DNA of 64,000 nt, taken from positions 58,085 through 122,084 of the forward strand of contig MU270130.1 in assembly GCA_021432635.1 (NCBI GenBank), given 5' to 3'. The notes beneath the pieces were generated by a model. That model was not told the origin of the DNA. It saw only the letters and a program-made list of their open reading frames with translations, and did no database searches. Of the stretch, positions 23,278-34,997 are shown one piece after another; position 1 is the stretch's first letter; each line of letters begins with the position of its first letter. A program made the translations under genes and the position numbers. Origin of the DNA: Thozetella sp. PMI_491. Lineage: Eukaryota; Ascomycota; Sordariomycetes; Chaetosphaeriales; Chaetosphaeriaceae.

Positions 23278-24399
23278 CTATAGCTTTAGAACAAGCTTTC
23301 CGCTCGTAACCCTTGATTCAGCATCCTTGTGCGCCTGTGCCACATCTGCCAAAGCGTAGACCCGGGATTTGTTCACCTTGAGTCTGCCATCTCTAACCCG
23401 CTCTAGAACACCGTATGCATAGTGTTCTAATTCCACCCTGGTTGCGATATAGTTAGGAAGTGTCGGCTGTATGACGGAGAGATTCTTCGCCCGGATCAAT
23501 GCAAGATCAAGTGTAGGCACAGGGCCGCCTTTACACAAGTTATTTAGCGGAGTGCTCTGGAGGGAGACTATGAATTACTCACTTGCGCTGCCATAAAACA
23601 CAACCTTCCCTTTGCGCTTCGTTACTTCGATGCTGCCTTTCCATGTGTCCTTGCCGACACTGTCATAGACCTATGTGCTCGAGTTAGCTCAGTGCCACCT
23701 ACAACCCCACCGAGTCTAGCATACCGCATCGACCCCTTGCCCTCCAGTTAGCTCTCGCACTTGCTCCATCCAGCTTGGTCCCTCGGTTGCGCTATAGTCT
23801 ATAATGTAAGTCGCGCCATTCTGGCGAGCCAATTCGCACTTCGCCGTGCCTCCTGCACTTCCGATGACATTGACGCCCTCCTCACGAAGGAGCTGGCATA
23901 GGAGCAAACCCACACCACCTGCTGCAGCATGGACAAGAACAGTCTGGCCTTTCACAGCTGGGAAGGCCTCTTTAACCAAGCTGAGCGCGGTCATTCCTGC
24001 TAAGTGGCTCCCCACCGCGTCCATGTCGGATACCTCGGGTAGAATCCGGATCGCTTGGGCCGAAGGGACAGCAGTATACTCGGCATATCCAGCCTGGCCA
24101 ATCCAGACAACTCTGTCTCCAACCTTGAATTCGGCGGAGGCATTTCCTTGGACTGAAACTACAACCCCGACGCCCTCCTGCCCAATGATGAGCGGGTAGC
24201 CAGAAGCAGATGGGTATAAGCCCGTTCTGTAGTACACGTCGACAAAGTTAAAACCGGAATAGGTGTTCTTGACGAGTATCTGCCCGTGGGAGAGCTTGGG
24301 AGTGGGATGCGAGTCGCTATACTGGAGCTTCTCGTGCCCACCAGTACCGGAGAGGATGACGGCCCTCATCACGGGTGGAATATCGCCGGAAAGCGGCAT
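23278..24399 (-). CDS. Quinone oxidoreductase-like medium-chain reductase
   Basis: Exons 24399-23725, 23670-23583 and 23528-23278, with introns of 54 nt each, encode 337 residues. It belongs to the zinc-free NADPH:quinone oxidoreductase branch of the medium-chain dehydrogenase/reductase family (yeast Zta1, crystallin-like). The GroES-like N-terminal half contains SGFNFVDVYYRTGLYP, followed by GQEGVGVV. The nucleotide-binding motif AAAGGVG is at 158-164. No catalytic zinc Cys/His set is seen. The likely role is NADPH-dependent reduction of a quinone or enone. I chose ATG 24399. An in-frame extension to 24441 lacks an ATG, and a later Met lies at residue 11. Confidence 0.88.
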
Positions 24400-25311
24400 T
24401 GCTGCAAGCTGTATTGAAAGGTTTCGAGTGCTACGAAACAAATCTTATTCACTGCATGTCAGAGCTTCCCCAAGCCGCCGGTCACAGCTCTTTATAATTG
24501 ATGGGCCCTGTGGATCCTTGGTAGACCGTAGGACTAGGCTTGAAAAGGATGCTTGATAATTCGGCCGTATCATTCAGATCGGGAACCTCGGCTTACGGTT
24601 TGTCCGGTGTTATTAGATCAGTCCTTCTCCGGAAATCGACGTAATACTCCACAAGCCGGGCTCTAGTACCTCCACCTTCACATGGTTAAGGTACCTCAGG
24701 TATGATGTACTTACCTCTAAGCACCTTGTTCAAGGTAGGTGACAACTTTGCTACATTGCATGAGGTACCTTGCCTTAGGCACCTAGGGTTGCCCCCCTCC
24801 CCCCCTCCCCCATTCCCCCTTGCCCCAACAGCAACCCACACGGGAAACATAGCAACGTATAGCCTGCAACAAATTTCGAAATTTCTATCGTCCGACTATG
24901 TGATACTGGAGCACCGTACCTGCCCCCGATCCAATTGTCATTGGAACCACGGCTCAGACGTTTGGAAATGGACCAGCCCATGCAAAAATGGCTTGTAGAA
25001 AGGCTCAACTTCGACCCACATAGTTGGGTGCTCCATCTTGTATTACATACCCGAGATGCATCTTTACATCCCCAAAGGACACCTACCTAAGCTCTGAGGT
25101 AGCCTTCTTGGGGGACCTTGGGGTAATTACAGTACAGTACGAAGGCCCAGGAGGCCCAGTAAAAAAGAATACAGCCACAAAGGCGGGGTACCCAGCTCGG
25201 ACTCCGCTACTAATCCGTCTTAAACCTCGGATGGGTGGACCTGGGGAAACCCCTCTTGACAACAATCTTTCAAGAGGAATATGCAAAACTCCCCCTCGAA
25301 ACCGTAGTGAT
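24400..25311. promoter_or_regulatory. Divergent promoter between oxidoreductase and Zn2Cys6 regulator
   Basis: 912 bp between divergent ATGs. Features are CGG-N5-CCG at 24596-24606, several AGGTACCT-like palindromic bits (24690-24780) and a C-rich tract at 24791-24830. No gene seen. Confidence 0.4.
24596..24606. promoter_or_regulatory. CGG-N5-CCG site
   Basis: The sequence CGGTTTGTCCG lies about 200 bp upstream of the oxidoreductase ATG. It has the half-site arrangement recognised by many Zn2Cys6 dimers. Inferred only. Confidence 0.3.
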
Positions 25312-27358
25312 ATGCCTCCCGCGGGTCGAGATCGGGCACGAATAGTGTGCGTTTCGTGCCATGCAAGAAAGGTTTCCACGGCTCCCATCGCCCCTTCTCA
25401 ACATCTGAGCTGACACCCGCGTCAAAAATAGGTACGATGCGACCTGCAGGAGAGCTTCGCACGGCCATGTAATAATTGCCAGCGGAATAACCAGCAATGC
25501 ATGTACGTGTACGAACCCGAATTAGGATGCCCAACTACCACCTAGGCGGCGGCGGCTGACGATCGTGTCGTCCCAGACGGCGAGACAGCGCCCGCAAGAG
25601 GCTGAAGCTCGCGAGCTCCGAGGCTATGCGGACACTCTCCCCTGCTCAGTCCAGCCGGCCGGGGGATGCAGCCTCGATGATGTTGGAAACAGCAGCATCT
25701 CCCGCGCGAACTTCGCCAGCATCGGGTACAAGAATGGCGGTCGAGATTAACAGCCGAGATCCCTATCCTTCGCCGAGCACGAGGGCCGAGACGGGCTACA
25801 TCGCATCGCACTCGGTTCTACTCTCGCAAAGCCCTATCACTCCTGCTTCTTCATCTGTCAAGCCACAGTCCAACCACCTACAAGTATCTGAGGCCATTCT
25901 GAACGCGGCAGGTGCCACGACTCTCCCCAAGCTCCCGCTACGGCAGGCGCTGATTGACGCCTACTTCGCCAAGCTCGCGCACGGCTATCCCGTGGTTGAC
26001 CGCAAGGAAGTCTCGGGACCTCAGTCCTCTGTCCTACTACTCCAGGCCGTTTGTCTGGCAGGCAGTATGGCACGGCATGATGCAAGGCAGCAAAGCTTAG
26101 CCTTGTCGCAAGAGCTGTACGAGAAAGCCAAGATCTTGACATCTCTCAATTATGAGCCGTGTAGCTTGACTGTGCTGAAAGCGATGTGCCTCCTGTCAAT
26201 CTGGAGCCCATATCCTTCCAATTCTACTAGCTTAGATGGACCGTGGCATTGGTCGGGCTGCGCGATTCGCAGTGCACTTCAGCTCGGCTTGCATAGGCAG
26301 TCAACCTATGGCTCAAGTGGTGACACTGGATGCCGAAGGCGGATCTGGTGGCATCTATTTGTGAGTCTCATCTACTCTCGCACTGCTACTCCGTTGATAT
26401 GTGCCGGTGCTAAACTCTGCTAAAGTGCAGCGATCGGCTGCAGAGCGCATGCTTCGGCCGACCGTTGATGATCCAGACAGACGATTTCGACGTGTCTCCA
26501 CCCACAGTGCTCGACTTCCCCGAGGCTGATACGAGAGCCCATGTCTTTGTCCAGTGCGTTCATATATGTGCCATCATTGGGGACATTTCCGAGTTGAGAA
26601 GACGAGGCCGTCTGGTCTGTCCCGAAGACGTCGCTACTCTTGAAACATCCCTACGCGATTGGCTTTGCGCGCTTCCACCGGAACTTTGTCTTTATCATAC
26701 CGATGGCTCCCGTCGACCCTACCAACGGGAGTTGGTCGAAATTCACCTGATGTATTTCGTGGCAGTGATACTGCTGCAAGCAGCGACCCAGAACTACAAT
26801 AGACATTGGAGGGCGTCTCTAGCATCCATCGTCGCGTCCTCCTGCGTCGCCCGTCTCTACGAGGAGTTGTACTGCCGAGAAGACGTGTCCTTTCTTCTGC
26901 ATATTCACAGCTTCTACTGCATGGTGGCCGTAGTGCCACAGCTCTTCTACCAACCACAGTCCGCGCAGAAAGAAAGCTGCCGCCAAGAGGAGCTTGGCAT
27001 CCTACGCTCGGTCGTTGAGCAACTCCTCACTCGGTTCGGTGGAGCCGGCACGGTTCTGCGAAACATGGATGCGTTGGCGAAGGACCTAGAGGCGAGAGGG
27101 CACCACAGTTCGACAGCTAATGACCTATACTTCGACGAGGAAACACTTGCAGAAGATCGAGCAAAGATCACTGAGTTATTCCCTTTTCCCGTCGACCTCT
27201 GCCCCAACATGGACTTATTGAGTGCCACCCTGACGACTCGCGGCGAGCCACCTGCAGAAGCACTACTCGGGTCGCTTGTGCAAGATCTCCCGGAGTGGAT
27301 ATTTGATGAAAACCAACCATTCTTATATGCTTTTGGCACAGAAGCCCCACTAGCTTGA
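25312..27358 (+). CDS. Zn2Cys6 transcription factor with fungal-specific TF domain
   Basis: Exons 25312-25371, 25432-25508, 25577-26360 and 26426-27358, with introns of 60, 68 and 65 nt, encode 617 residues. The zinc cluster is built across intron 1: Cys-x2-Cys-x6-Cys-x9-Cys-x2-Cys-x6-Cys. Intron 2 (donor GTACGA) is needed to bypass a TAG and leads to a basic RRRDSARKRLKL linker. The middle homology region contains RRRIWWHLF, which intron 3 separates from the SDRLQSACFGRPLMI block, typical of PF04082. It sits between the oxidoreductase and monooxygenase genes and is the natural candidate regulator of this group. Confidence 0.88.
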
Positions 27359-28351
27359 ATACAAGCGGCCAAGTGGCCTTGGATGCTATTCTTAACTTTC
27401 ATCAGAGGGAATTTGAGAGTCTGTATATACAGGAATTGCTTCGCATTAATTATGAGCGAGAATAGCGGTGAAAGTATTCGCTGGAGGCGTACCACTGTCA
27501 TCCTCGCAGCTTCATTTTATTGTACCATATAAATATAGTATTTCAAGGCCACTGAAATATACGCAAGTTGCCCATTCGACTTGTCAATCGATGGCCTTCA
27601 TACAACTTGGGGAGGAGGCGGGTGCGGGTGGCATATCGTTTCGGTTTCATCTGAATATGTTGCATTAGACCCTGTAGTAAACCTGGCGGACTACCGAAGT
27701 ATAGTTACCACATACCGAGAGAGCGGGGCGAATAAAAACTTTGACTCTCGGCAAAAAGAACGCGATATGATTGGGTGGAGCTGCCGAATGCCGAGTTGGA
27801 CTTGACCCGAGCCGGGGCAGACGACGTGAGTGGCGAAGCTACCGAGCAACTTTCACTAGACCGACACGTCCGCCGAGCTCACATTAGACGCCGTCGGGGA
27901 GACTCAATTCACCGATGAAGATTCATTAGGTTAGAGGCGGGGCAGAAAATTCATTCGGAAAGCCCGTCCGGCCGGGCTAAGGTGCAAGGATAGGTCCGTT
28001 TACTACGGGCCGATGCAATAGGCGAAATCACGCGTGGCATGGTTAAAAAAGCGGCCATACACTATACTAGGTGCCTTAACCCTGTACCGGAGTATACAGA
28101 CTCTGCCGGTTTCCGGGGATAGCCTTTACCGAAATCTTTTACGCCCTGTGGCAGGAACTCGTAGGCGCGGTACAGACGTAGCGAGTTGAGAACATACCAC
28201 CAGACAAGCCACCGAGGAACCAAGTCAACTTCAGTCGAGAATACATAGACTCCCTATCGTCTCCGGTGCTCGTGATATTAGAACTATTTTTTCTCAGCAT
28301 GAGTTTCATTTGACTAGTAAAATTTTGATAAAGCAATATCTATTAGACCAA
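27359..28351. promoter_or_regulatory. Promoter region of the Baeyer-Villiger monooxygenase gene
   Basis: 993 bp without a gene. It is rich in CGG/CCG triplets between 27690 and 28130, including the palindrome at 28106-28116. Confidence 0.4.
28106..28116. promoter_or_regulatory. CCGG-TTT-CCGG palindrome
   Basis: An 11-bp inverted repeat 236 bp upstream of the monooxygenase ATG. It contains CGG-N3-CCG. A plausible binding site for the adjacent Zn2Cys6 protein; inferred. Confidence 0.35.
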
Positions 28352-30410
28352 ATGGCACAAGCACGTTTGACTCAATTTGCCCGACAGCTACGCGGCACAT
28401 CCGGCAGCCACACGTCCAGTCTACTGGAGGGCCAACGCTCCAATGTCAGATCTAATTACGAAGTGTCAGAGCAGCCTCTAGGGACGACTCATCATCTTCG
28501 GGTAGTCTGCATCGGGGCCGGTGCCAGTGGTCTCAACTTGATACATACCTTGAGACGTCACCTAACCGACTACGAACTCCAAGTGTACGAGAAGAACCCC
28601 CAAGTCGGCGGGACATGGTTCGAGAACCGCTATCCTGGGTGCAAATGCGACATTCCGTCGCACAACTACCAGTTCTCCTGGAAGCGCAATCCCGAATGGA
28701 CCAGCTTCTTCTCCCCCGCCGAGGAGATACAGGCTTATCTATGTCGTCTATGCGATGAGGAGGAGATGTACCCCGTGATTAAGCTTGAGCACCAGGTGGT
28801 CAGGGCATGTTGGGACGAGCAAGCAGGCATCTGGAACCTTAAGGTGCGGAACCTCAAGACAGATCAAGAATTTGACGACCACTGCCACTTCCTCCTTGAC
28901 TCCTGTGGTATTCTGAAGTGAGTAGTGACCATATCCGCCGCGCCCGAGATTGACTGAGGATGGCCAGGGATTATGCTGATTCATTCTAGTAACTGGAAGT
29001 GGCCAAACATCCGCGGTCTTCAATCTTTCTCTGGCGAACTAGTCCATAGCGCAAATTGGCCAAAGAACTTTGACTATACCGGCAAGACAGTCGCCGTCAT
29101 CGGAAACGGATCCTCCGGCGTTCAAATCATGCCCCCCGTACAGAAAGGTTAGCCGGGACACCTTTGATACTGAACTTCTCTCCATACACTGTGTTAACGT
29201 TACCTATCGCCAGGCGCCAAGAACGTCCTGCATTTCATCCAAGAACCAACCTGGATCGTCCCCCCTCGAGTGGAAACTCTGGCCCAGGGAAGGGCCAGTG
29301 ATATGATGAGCCAAATTGAGATGAATGAGCGAGAAGAGTTCACGCCGCGCCAAATCGAAAAGTTCAAATCCAATCCGGACATCTACCTCAAGTTCATCAA
29401 GGCAATCGAAGCTGAGGTTAACGGAAACTTCCCCCTCGTAAGAAGCGCACAATGTCTCGGCTCATCTGGTCACCCTAACTGATATATTATGGTGACTAGA
29501 TCATCAAAGACACCGATTTTGCCAAGACGGCTACTGAAATGGTTAGACGGTATATGATGGCGAAGTTGGGAAACGACAGCCGCCTATGCTCGGCCCTAAT
29601 CCCAAAATTCGAGCTTGGATGCAGAAGGCTCACTCCTGCTGTCGGCTATCTAGAGTGCCTCCAGGCCGAAAATGTCAGGGTTATGACGGACCCTATTTTA
29701 GAGATTGTGCCGGAAGGCATTCGTACCTCGTCCGGCGAATTCATCCAGCTTGACGCCATCATATGTGCAACAGGCTTTAATGTCTCGTTCTGTCCTCGTT
29801 TCCCGATCATCGGAAGAGATGGTAATCTACAAGATCGGTGGACAAAAGAGCTCCCAAAGTCTTACATGTCTTGTGCGGTCCCCGGAATGCCGAACTACTT
29901 TGGTAGGTACTGCCGACTTAATGGGCTTACAGTTGTTACAACCCAAGATTGCATACGGTGATGCTGACGGAATAAATAGTCTTTCTTGGGCCCAACGCCC
30001 CCATAGGGCACGGGAGTGTGTTCACCATCGCCGAGCATATTGCGAAATACGTGGCTAGTATCATCAAGAAATGCCAGAAGGAGGGGATCAAGGCAATTTC
30101 GCCCACTCAATCTGCAGTAGATGAGCTGGCTGAGCACACCCAGCGCTTTATGCCACGAACTGCATGGGCTGGAAGCTGCAAATCGTGGTTCAAGGATGGG
30201 GAAGTGGAAGGCCCCGTGACGGCGCTGCATCCAGGGAGCCGAATCCATTTCTTCCACATGCTTGAGAACTTCAGAGGGGAAGACTGGGAGTATACATATC
30301 TGGGCGGAGGGAGAAACAGGTTTCGGTATCTAGGAAACGGGTTCTCGACAAAGGAGATGGATCAGGACGACTCTACATCGTATCTAGACGAGCCAGATAA
30401 GCTTTGCTAA
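28352..30410 (+). CDS. Baeyer-Villiger flavin monooxygenase
   Basis: Five exons: 28352-28917, 28990-29147, 29214-29437, 29500-29902 and 29980-30410. Introns are 72, 66, 62 and 77 nt, and the protein has 593 residues. FAD-binding GAGASG is at 55-60, followed by GGTWFENRYPG. The Baeyer-Villiger fingerprint F-x-G-x3-H-x3-W-P is at 202-213. NADP-binding GNGSSG is at 227-232, and ATGFN appears near the C-terminal third. Family reaction: NADPH- and O2-dependent conversion of a ketone to an ester or lactone. The fingerprint separates it from simple N-hydroxylating FMOs. The MBL-fold hydrolase gene downstream could open a lactone product. Confidence 0.92.
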
Positions 30411-31106
30411 GTTGATAGTGGCTGTGGGAGAGTTTGGACAGAGGCAGTAGTCACCTAGGAACCCGTATACAACTTTTCCTGCGTATATGTCTATCTTGCG
30501 ATCCTAGACTCGATAAACCATCCCTGTGACATCTCGTGTATTTCGCAGTCCTAGATTGAAGAAAGGTCACTGGTGAGTTACAACGGGAATGATACCTATA
30601 CATCGAGTAGAATACCTCTGATAGTACAGACTACTGAGGATATAAAAGTAGGACAAATCACGCCATAAATACAGTTTATATTTTTTACAATTTCCTAAAT
30701 AGTAAAATGATTGCTTTAGACTTACGTATTATTGAATAGAGAAGACCGAATGACTGGAATGAGTTGACGCTGCTAGCTAACTGGACCGACGATGGATGAG
30801 CAACGCTGTGTTTTACAAAAGAACGAAATAAAGGTTTTATGACGGAGGAGATCCGCTACACTGATCAGTCAGTTGCCACAGAAATTTATACAATGAGAAG
30901 AGGACTTTCTAGTTTAAAGAACAGAAGAAGCATCAACAACTGACACCTTACTCAATATACTCATACTACCTCACTGCGCCTGACAGTCTTGCTCTCAACC
31001 TCAATTGCGATGAGTCTCGAAGAACGCAGTGTAGGACTATCAACTAATGCAATGATCAACTATATATCTAGGAACAATCGAATGCAGCCGCTAAGTGGAC
31101 ACAAGT
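30411..31106. other. AT-rich spacer, convergent 3' ends
   Basis: 696 bp between the convergent monooxygenase and MBL-fold genes. AT-rich, no gene seen. Confidence 0.5.
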
Positions 31107-32060
31107 TCAGAACCTGGGCTTATATACAACTCGCTCCTTAAGTAACTGAGGGGTTTTGGGGTCATGGCTCGGCAGTACGACTAAATCGACCTGGTTTGCA
31201 AACTCCTTAATCAGCCTCAAGCTCTGCAGAGCTCCAACAGGATCATCGTTGATGCCATCTGGCTCCTCCTTGTCGAGCAAATCCACGCTGTATGTCGCAT
31301 CTGCTGGGAGAAAGTAGGTTGTTTTCACCCCATTAGGACTGATCCCCTGTACTACTAGAGAGACGTGACCCGGGACATGACCTGGTGTAGCGACTGCCAG
31401 AATGCTTCCGTCCGAGGTGATCTTTGACGACTGCTTCCACGGGCCGACAGAGCCATCAGAAAACAGAAGAAGCCGCGGTTCGAATGGATTCGGCCAATGC
31501 GCCGGATTACAACCCTGCAGGGCGGCGAAGAAAGGATGCTTGCCAAACGCGTCCCAGTGAGCCTGGCTTATGTAGACCGGAATATCCTGAGCTTCTTTGA
31601 GCAGGTCTTGAAGCCCACCGGCATGGTCGCCATGCAGATGGCTTAGCACGATGGCCTGGAGGTCCTTAGGCTCTACTCCATTCGCTCGTAGTTGGTGCAC
31701 GATGCCATGCTCTGGGAGAATCTGGGTGGTCGCGAACATTTTGGATGGACTCCAAGCGGATCTGAATCCCGGCTCGTTCACGTGGGGCGACTCTCCTGTA
31801 TCAAACAGGATGGGACCTTCTGGGTGAGAGAGAATGAAGACCCCGATGGGGAGCTCCTCAGACCATTGTCGGTCTACAATGGCTCTTAGACGGCGCATGG
31901 TCACATTTCGATTCGCGATAGGTTGGCTCTTCATGGCAATCTTGATCCTGACGGTGCCAGTAGATACAAATGTGAGCCGGACTCCTTCATGACCCCCTCC
32001 TCCTGGAATCGGTGTATTCATATCGTTGATGTCGGAAAGGAAATGGGGGTGCCGCTCCAT
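31107..32060 (-). CDS. Metallo-beta-lactamase-fold hydrolase, lactonase-like
   Basis: A single exon, ATG at 32060, 317 residues. The metal site HLHGDH is at 141-146, with a conserved upstream ILFDTGE (85-90) and later TPGHVPGHVSL and LPADATY segments that supply further ligands. The arrangement resembles AttM/AiiA-type lactonases. Fungal relatives open lactams or lactones in detoxification clusters, such as MBL1 of the Fusarium FDB1 locus. No signal peptide, so probably cytosolic. It is convergent with the Baeyer-Villiger monooxygenase gene, suggesting consecutive steps (ketone to lactone to hydroxy acid). Substrate not known. Confidence 0.88.
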   Translation of the reverse strand: MERHPHFLSDINDMNTPIPGGGGHEGVRLTFVSTGTVRIKIAMKSQPIANRNVTMRRLRAIVDRQWSEELPIGVFILSHPEGPILFDTGESPHVNEPGFRSAWSPSKMFATTQILPEHGIVHQLRANGVEPKDLQAIVLSHLHGDHAGGLQDLLKEAQDIPVYISQAHWDAFGKHPFFAALQGCNPAHWPNPFEPRLLLFSDGSVGPWKQSSKITSDGSILAVATPGHVPGHVSLVVQGISPNGVKTTYFLPADATYSVDLLDKEEPDGINDDPVGALQSLRLIKEFANQVDLVVLPSHDPKTPQLLKERVVYKPRF

Positions 32061-32710
32061 GAAAGTCGTGCATGAAGTCTGGGTGATTTGTTAGACCGAT
32101 TTCAAAGAATCCTCAAGACTAGTCTTATTATATCAATGGGCGGCGTGTCTGGGTTCGACGTATCCACCTTCAACCGACTGGTTCTAGCCTACCTCGGCAA
32201 GCTCGGCTTTAGAGCGACGCTCCCTAGCAGGAGACGGAGCTTCCGCCTCGTAAAATTTGCCTTGAACATAGTTGTGCCGACTCCGAACCTCCGGCGGAGG
32301 CAAGTAGGTACTAACCAGGTCCTACCTTAGGTAGCTAGCCAGATTAGAGTAGTAGTCCCTATCGTCCTGGGCAGGTACGTGCACCGTTGGTCTCCGACTA
32401 AATAAGAGAAATATGTGATGGGAACTTCCTTTTCTTCCTCGGACCAAAATCGGGATGACTTTGTCTTAATTTTATAATGCGCTGCCCCAAAATCAATATT
32501 TCGTAGATGAATTACTAATGGACTTGACCAAAGTACAGCTTTTTTTTCAAGGTAGGTAAGGTAGGTATACAAGCGATTTCAACACATCCGTCTTCTCTTA
32601 CTGCCATAAAGATTTGAGAATGTCATTTTTGTTTACTGGCAACCCACTCAATCATTTCTTATCTACCACTAGCTTGCAAGCATGTTGCATGTACCTATTA
32701 CCATAGCGTC
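32061..32710. promoter_or_regulatory. Upstream region of the MBL-fold gene, no gene seen
   Basis: 650 bp. It contains CGG-AGCTT-CCG (32235-32245) and the perfect palindrome CCTCCGGCGGAGG near 32290, both of the CGG/CCG type, and AT-rich sequence towards the NmrA-like 3' end. Confidence 0.4.
32235..32245. promoter_or_regulatory. CGG-N5-CCG site upstream of the MBL-fold gene
   Basis: The sequence CGGAGCTTCCG is about 175 bp upstream of the ATG, with the same N5 spacing as the site at 24596-24606. Inferred Zn2Cys6 operator. Confidence 0.3.
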
Positions 32711-33786
32711 CTAGAACGAAGGCCTCGAGATAATCTTGGACCAATCAAGTCCTTTTAGGGAGTCTTCCACGCTCTTCAGGCTGTTCTCTTCTTCCTCCGA
32801 CAGCAAACTCTTGCCGTCGATTAGGGTCGCACCTGGTATTCCCTCACCTAAGAAGCCTGCTGCTTTCTGCTTCTCAACGTACTCGAAGAATGTCCATTGA
32901 CTAGCTTGTTCTTCCCCCATATGGCCCCATAGTGCAATGTAGTCGGCAACTGTCATCTGTATAACCTTTGTCGATTGCGGAGCGGGGGAGATGCCGCTCG
33001 CTCGCCCCCACAGCGCGAGGTAGGACTCAAGAGTCAGATCCTCGACATTGCATCGCACATAGGTGCCATTGGCCGGTGATCTCTCCACGATGGCACGAAC
33101 GAAGATCCCTGAATTTACTGCATGGTCCCCAACGCATGGGTAAGTTGATTCTGGCGAGGTAGGATAAAACTGAACCCATTTTTGCGCACTTTCCTAGACA
33201 AATATTAGCCAGTAGCCAGTCACGTTGCTAACAAGAAACACCTTACCAGCCAGACAGGACGGAAAATTGGATATTGGTGCATGTTGGCGGCGAATATGGT
33301 GAACATCGCAAAGGTCGTCTTTGCGAATAGATCTGGAAGTTTGTCCTTCATGAAGAGATTGACACGCCCTTTCCCCTCGAAGTGAGGAACAACGGCCTCC
33401 CCGCCAGTAAGGGCGTTGGTCGGTGGCAGAGTGCTCCAAACGTATGACTTCAAGGTCTGGATCTTCGAAGCAGCCTTGGCCATATTAACACCATATGTGT
33501 ATTCTCGCTCGATAGCAGCGTCCTTCCCGATCTGGAAGAAAAAGTCATAATAATCGGTAACGGCGAAAATGGCGAAAGCATCTTGAAAGGCATCAAGGAG
33601 GCTATCTTCGTCCTTTTGGTCTGCTTTGACCATCTCGACGCCTTTTTTAACGAGTGCCTTAGCCTTTTCGCTTTCTGGGTTTCTCGTCACTCCACGGACC
33701 CGATACTCGGGATCGTTGAGGAAGGCGTTGATTACCCCGCCCCCTTGTCCTCCAGTCGCACCAACTACAACGATCAGTTTAGTCAT
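32711..33786 (-). CDS. NmrA-like NAD(P)-binding protein
   Basis: Exons 33786-33247 and 33193-32711, with a 53-nt phase-0 intron, encode 340 residues. The N-terminal Rossmann motif GATGGQGG is at 9-16, followed by the strand-turn VRGVTRNPES of NmrA-like and HSCARG proteins. The catalytic YxxxK of short-chain dehydrogenases is not evident, so it may be a redox-sensing regulator or an atypical reductase. A longer in-frame start at 33885 exists only without an ATG. Same strand as the MBL-fold gene; 650 bp apart. Confidence 0.87.
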
Positions 33787-34997
33787 GGCCAGGCCGACGT
33801 TTGTGCAGCTCAAAATAGAGTCAAAAGAGTAGCCCGTATAATATGAGATGTGAGAATGATAAATGGCAAGATAGTTGCACAACACTCACTTCATGAAGCG
33901 TAGCTTCGCGAGGCTAAGGGTCATTTATTAAAACAGGAAGTCTGAACTACAGTGTCCATATACAAGCGTCTCAGCGAATGATGCCGCGGTTCTTGATTCT
34001 TGCCATGTGTGTCACTCCTCTCCTGGCTGGACAACCAAGTCCACAAAGAATACCTTAAGGTATGTCAGTACATACTCCAAGTCCGGCTTAGCAATTCGAC
34101 TCGGCCTTGGATGCACAGAGCCGGGCGTTCCCCACATTTCTCGGCGCTCGGTTATAGCATATTTCACATTCGGACATTGAAGAATACAGTAGCGACAGTT
34201 CGGACGAATGAAATGGGTAGCCATCTCGGCATACACCCTAATACCGAACCGAGAACCTGCAGCCACCAGCCGGCTTTCCTTGGCCCAGGTTCTGCCAATT
34301 CTGATCATCTGCAAAACGCCATTTTGAGCGCGTATTTGGAGCCGACAGGCCTTCTCGGTCCGATTCACCGCGATAATGTAATATGACCTAGCCGTTCAGC
34401 GCCACCTCGTGACTTGGACCGAAGTAGCGAAGCAGCTCGGTTTGTTGGAGTTCTGGCAACCATCCATTTGGGGACTATAGAGACATAGAGTCCTAGCGGA
34501 AAGGTCATTTGATAATGACAAGATACTACCGAGTCAAGCTGGTTGTTACGTCAAGCATTATCCTAGGTCTGGCGGACACCGATAGCTTCGTTGCAATTGG
34601 AATCCGCCTCACTACGTCAAAATTAGTCTAGGTAAACAACCCACCTATGCCTAGTCACAGTTGGACTTTTCTGGATGTATGGAGACTACTAGCAATTCAC
34701 GGCATGGAAGTTCCCACTTTGAACCATTGCCGATAGAAACATAGTAGAGAATGAACCGCGAGCTAGCCATGCTCGGTACGGTACACGCAGAAGCCGAACG
34801 AGCGCCATGCAAGCATTACCCTAGTCATGTAGCTACCAAAGTGATGTGAATAATCCAGGGAAACGCGGGGTGGTTCTAATAGAGTGAAAAATCCGGGGTA
34901 CTTAGACTTATAAAAGACATCTTTTGTATCTAAGCTTGTTACCAGGCAAACGATCAATCTTCGGCTAAATCACAGCTGATTACTCAACTCAGACCAA
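33787..34997. promoter_or_regulatory. Divergent promoter region, 1.2 kb
   Basis: Between the divergent NmrA-like and MFS genes. Frames at 34000-34386 on both strands have no recognisable features. No gene called. Confidence 0.45.

Noticed and set aside
34000-34386. Opposed frames of about 120 codons in the NmrA/MFS intergenic region
   Set aside because: Each shadows the other and neither has recognisable features.
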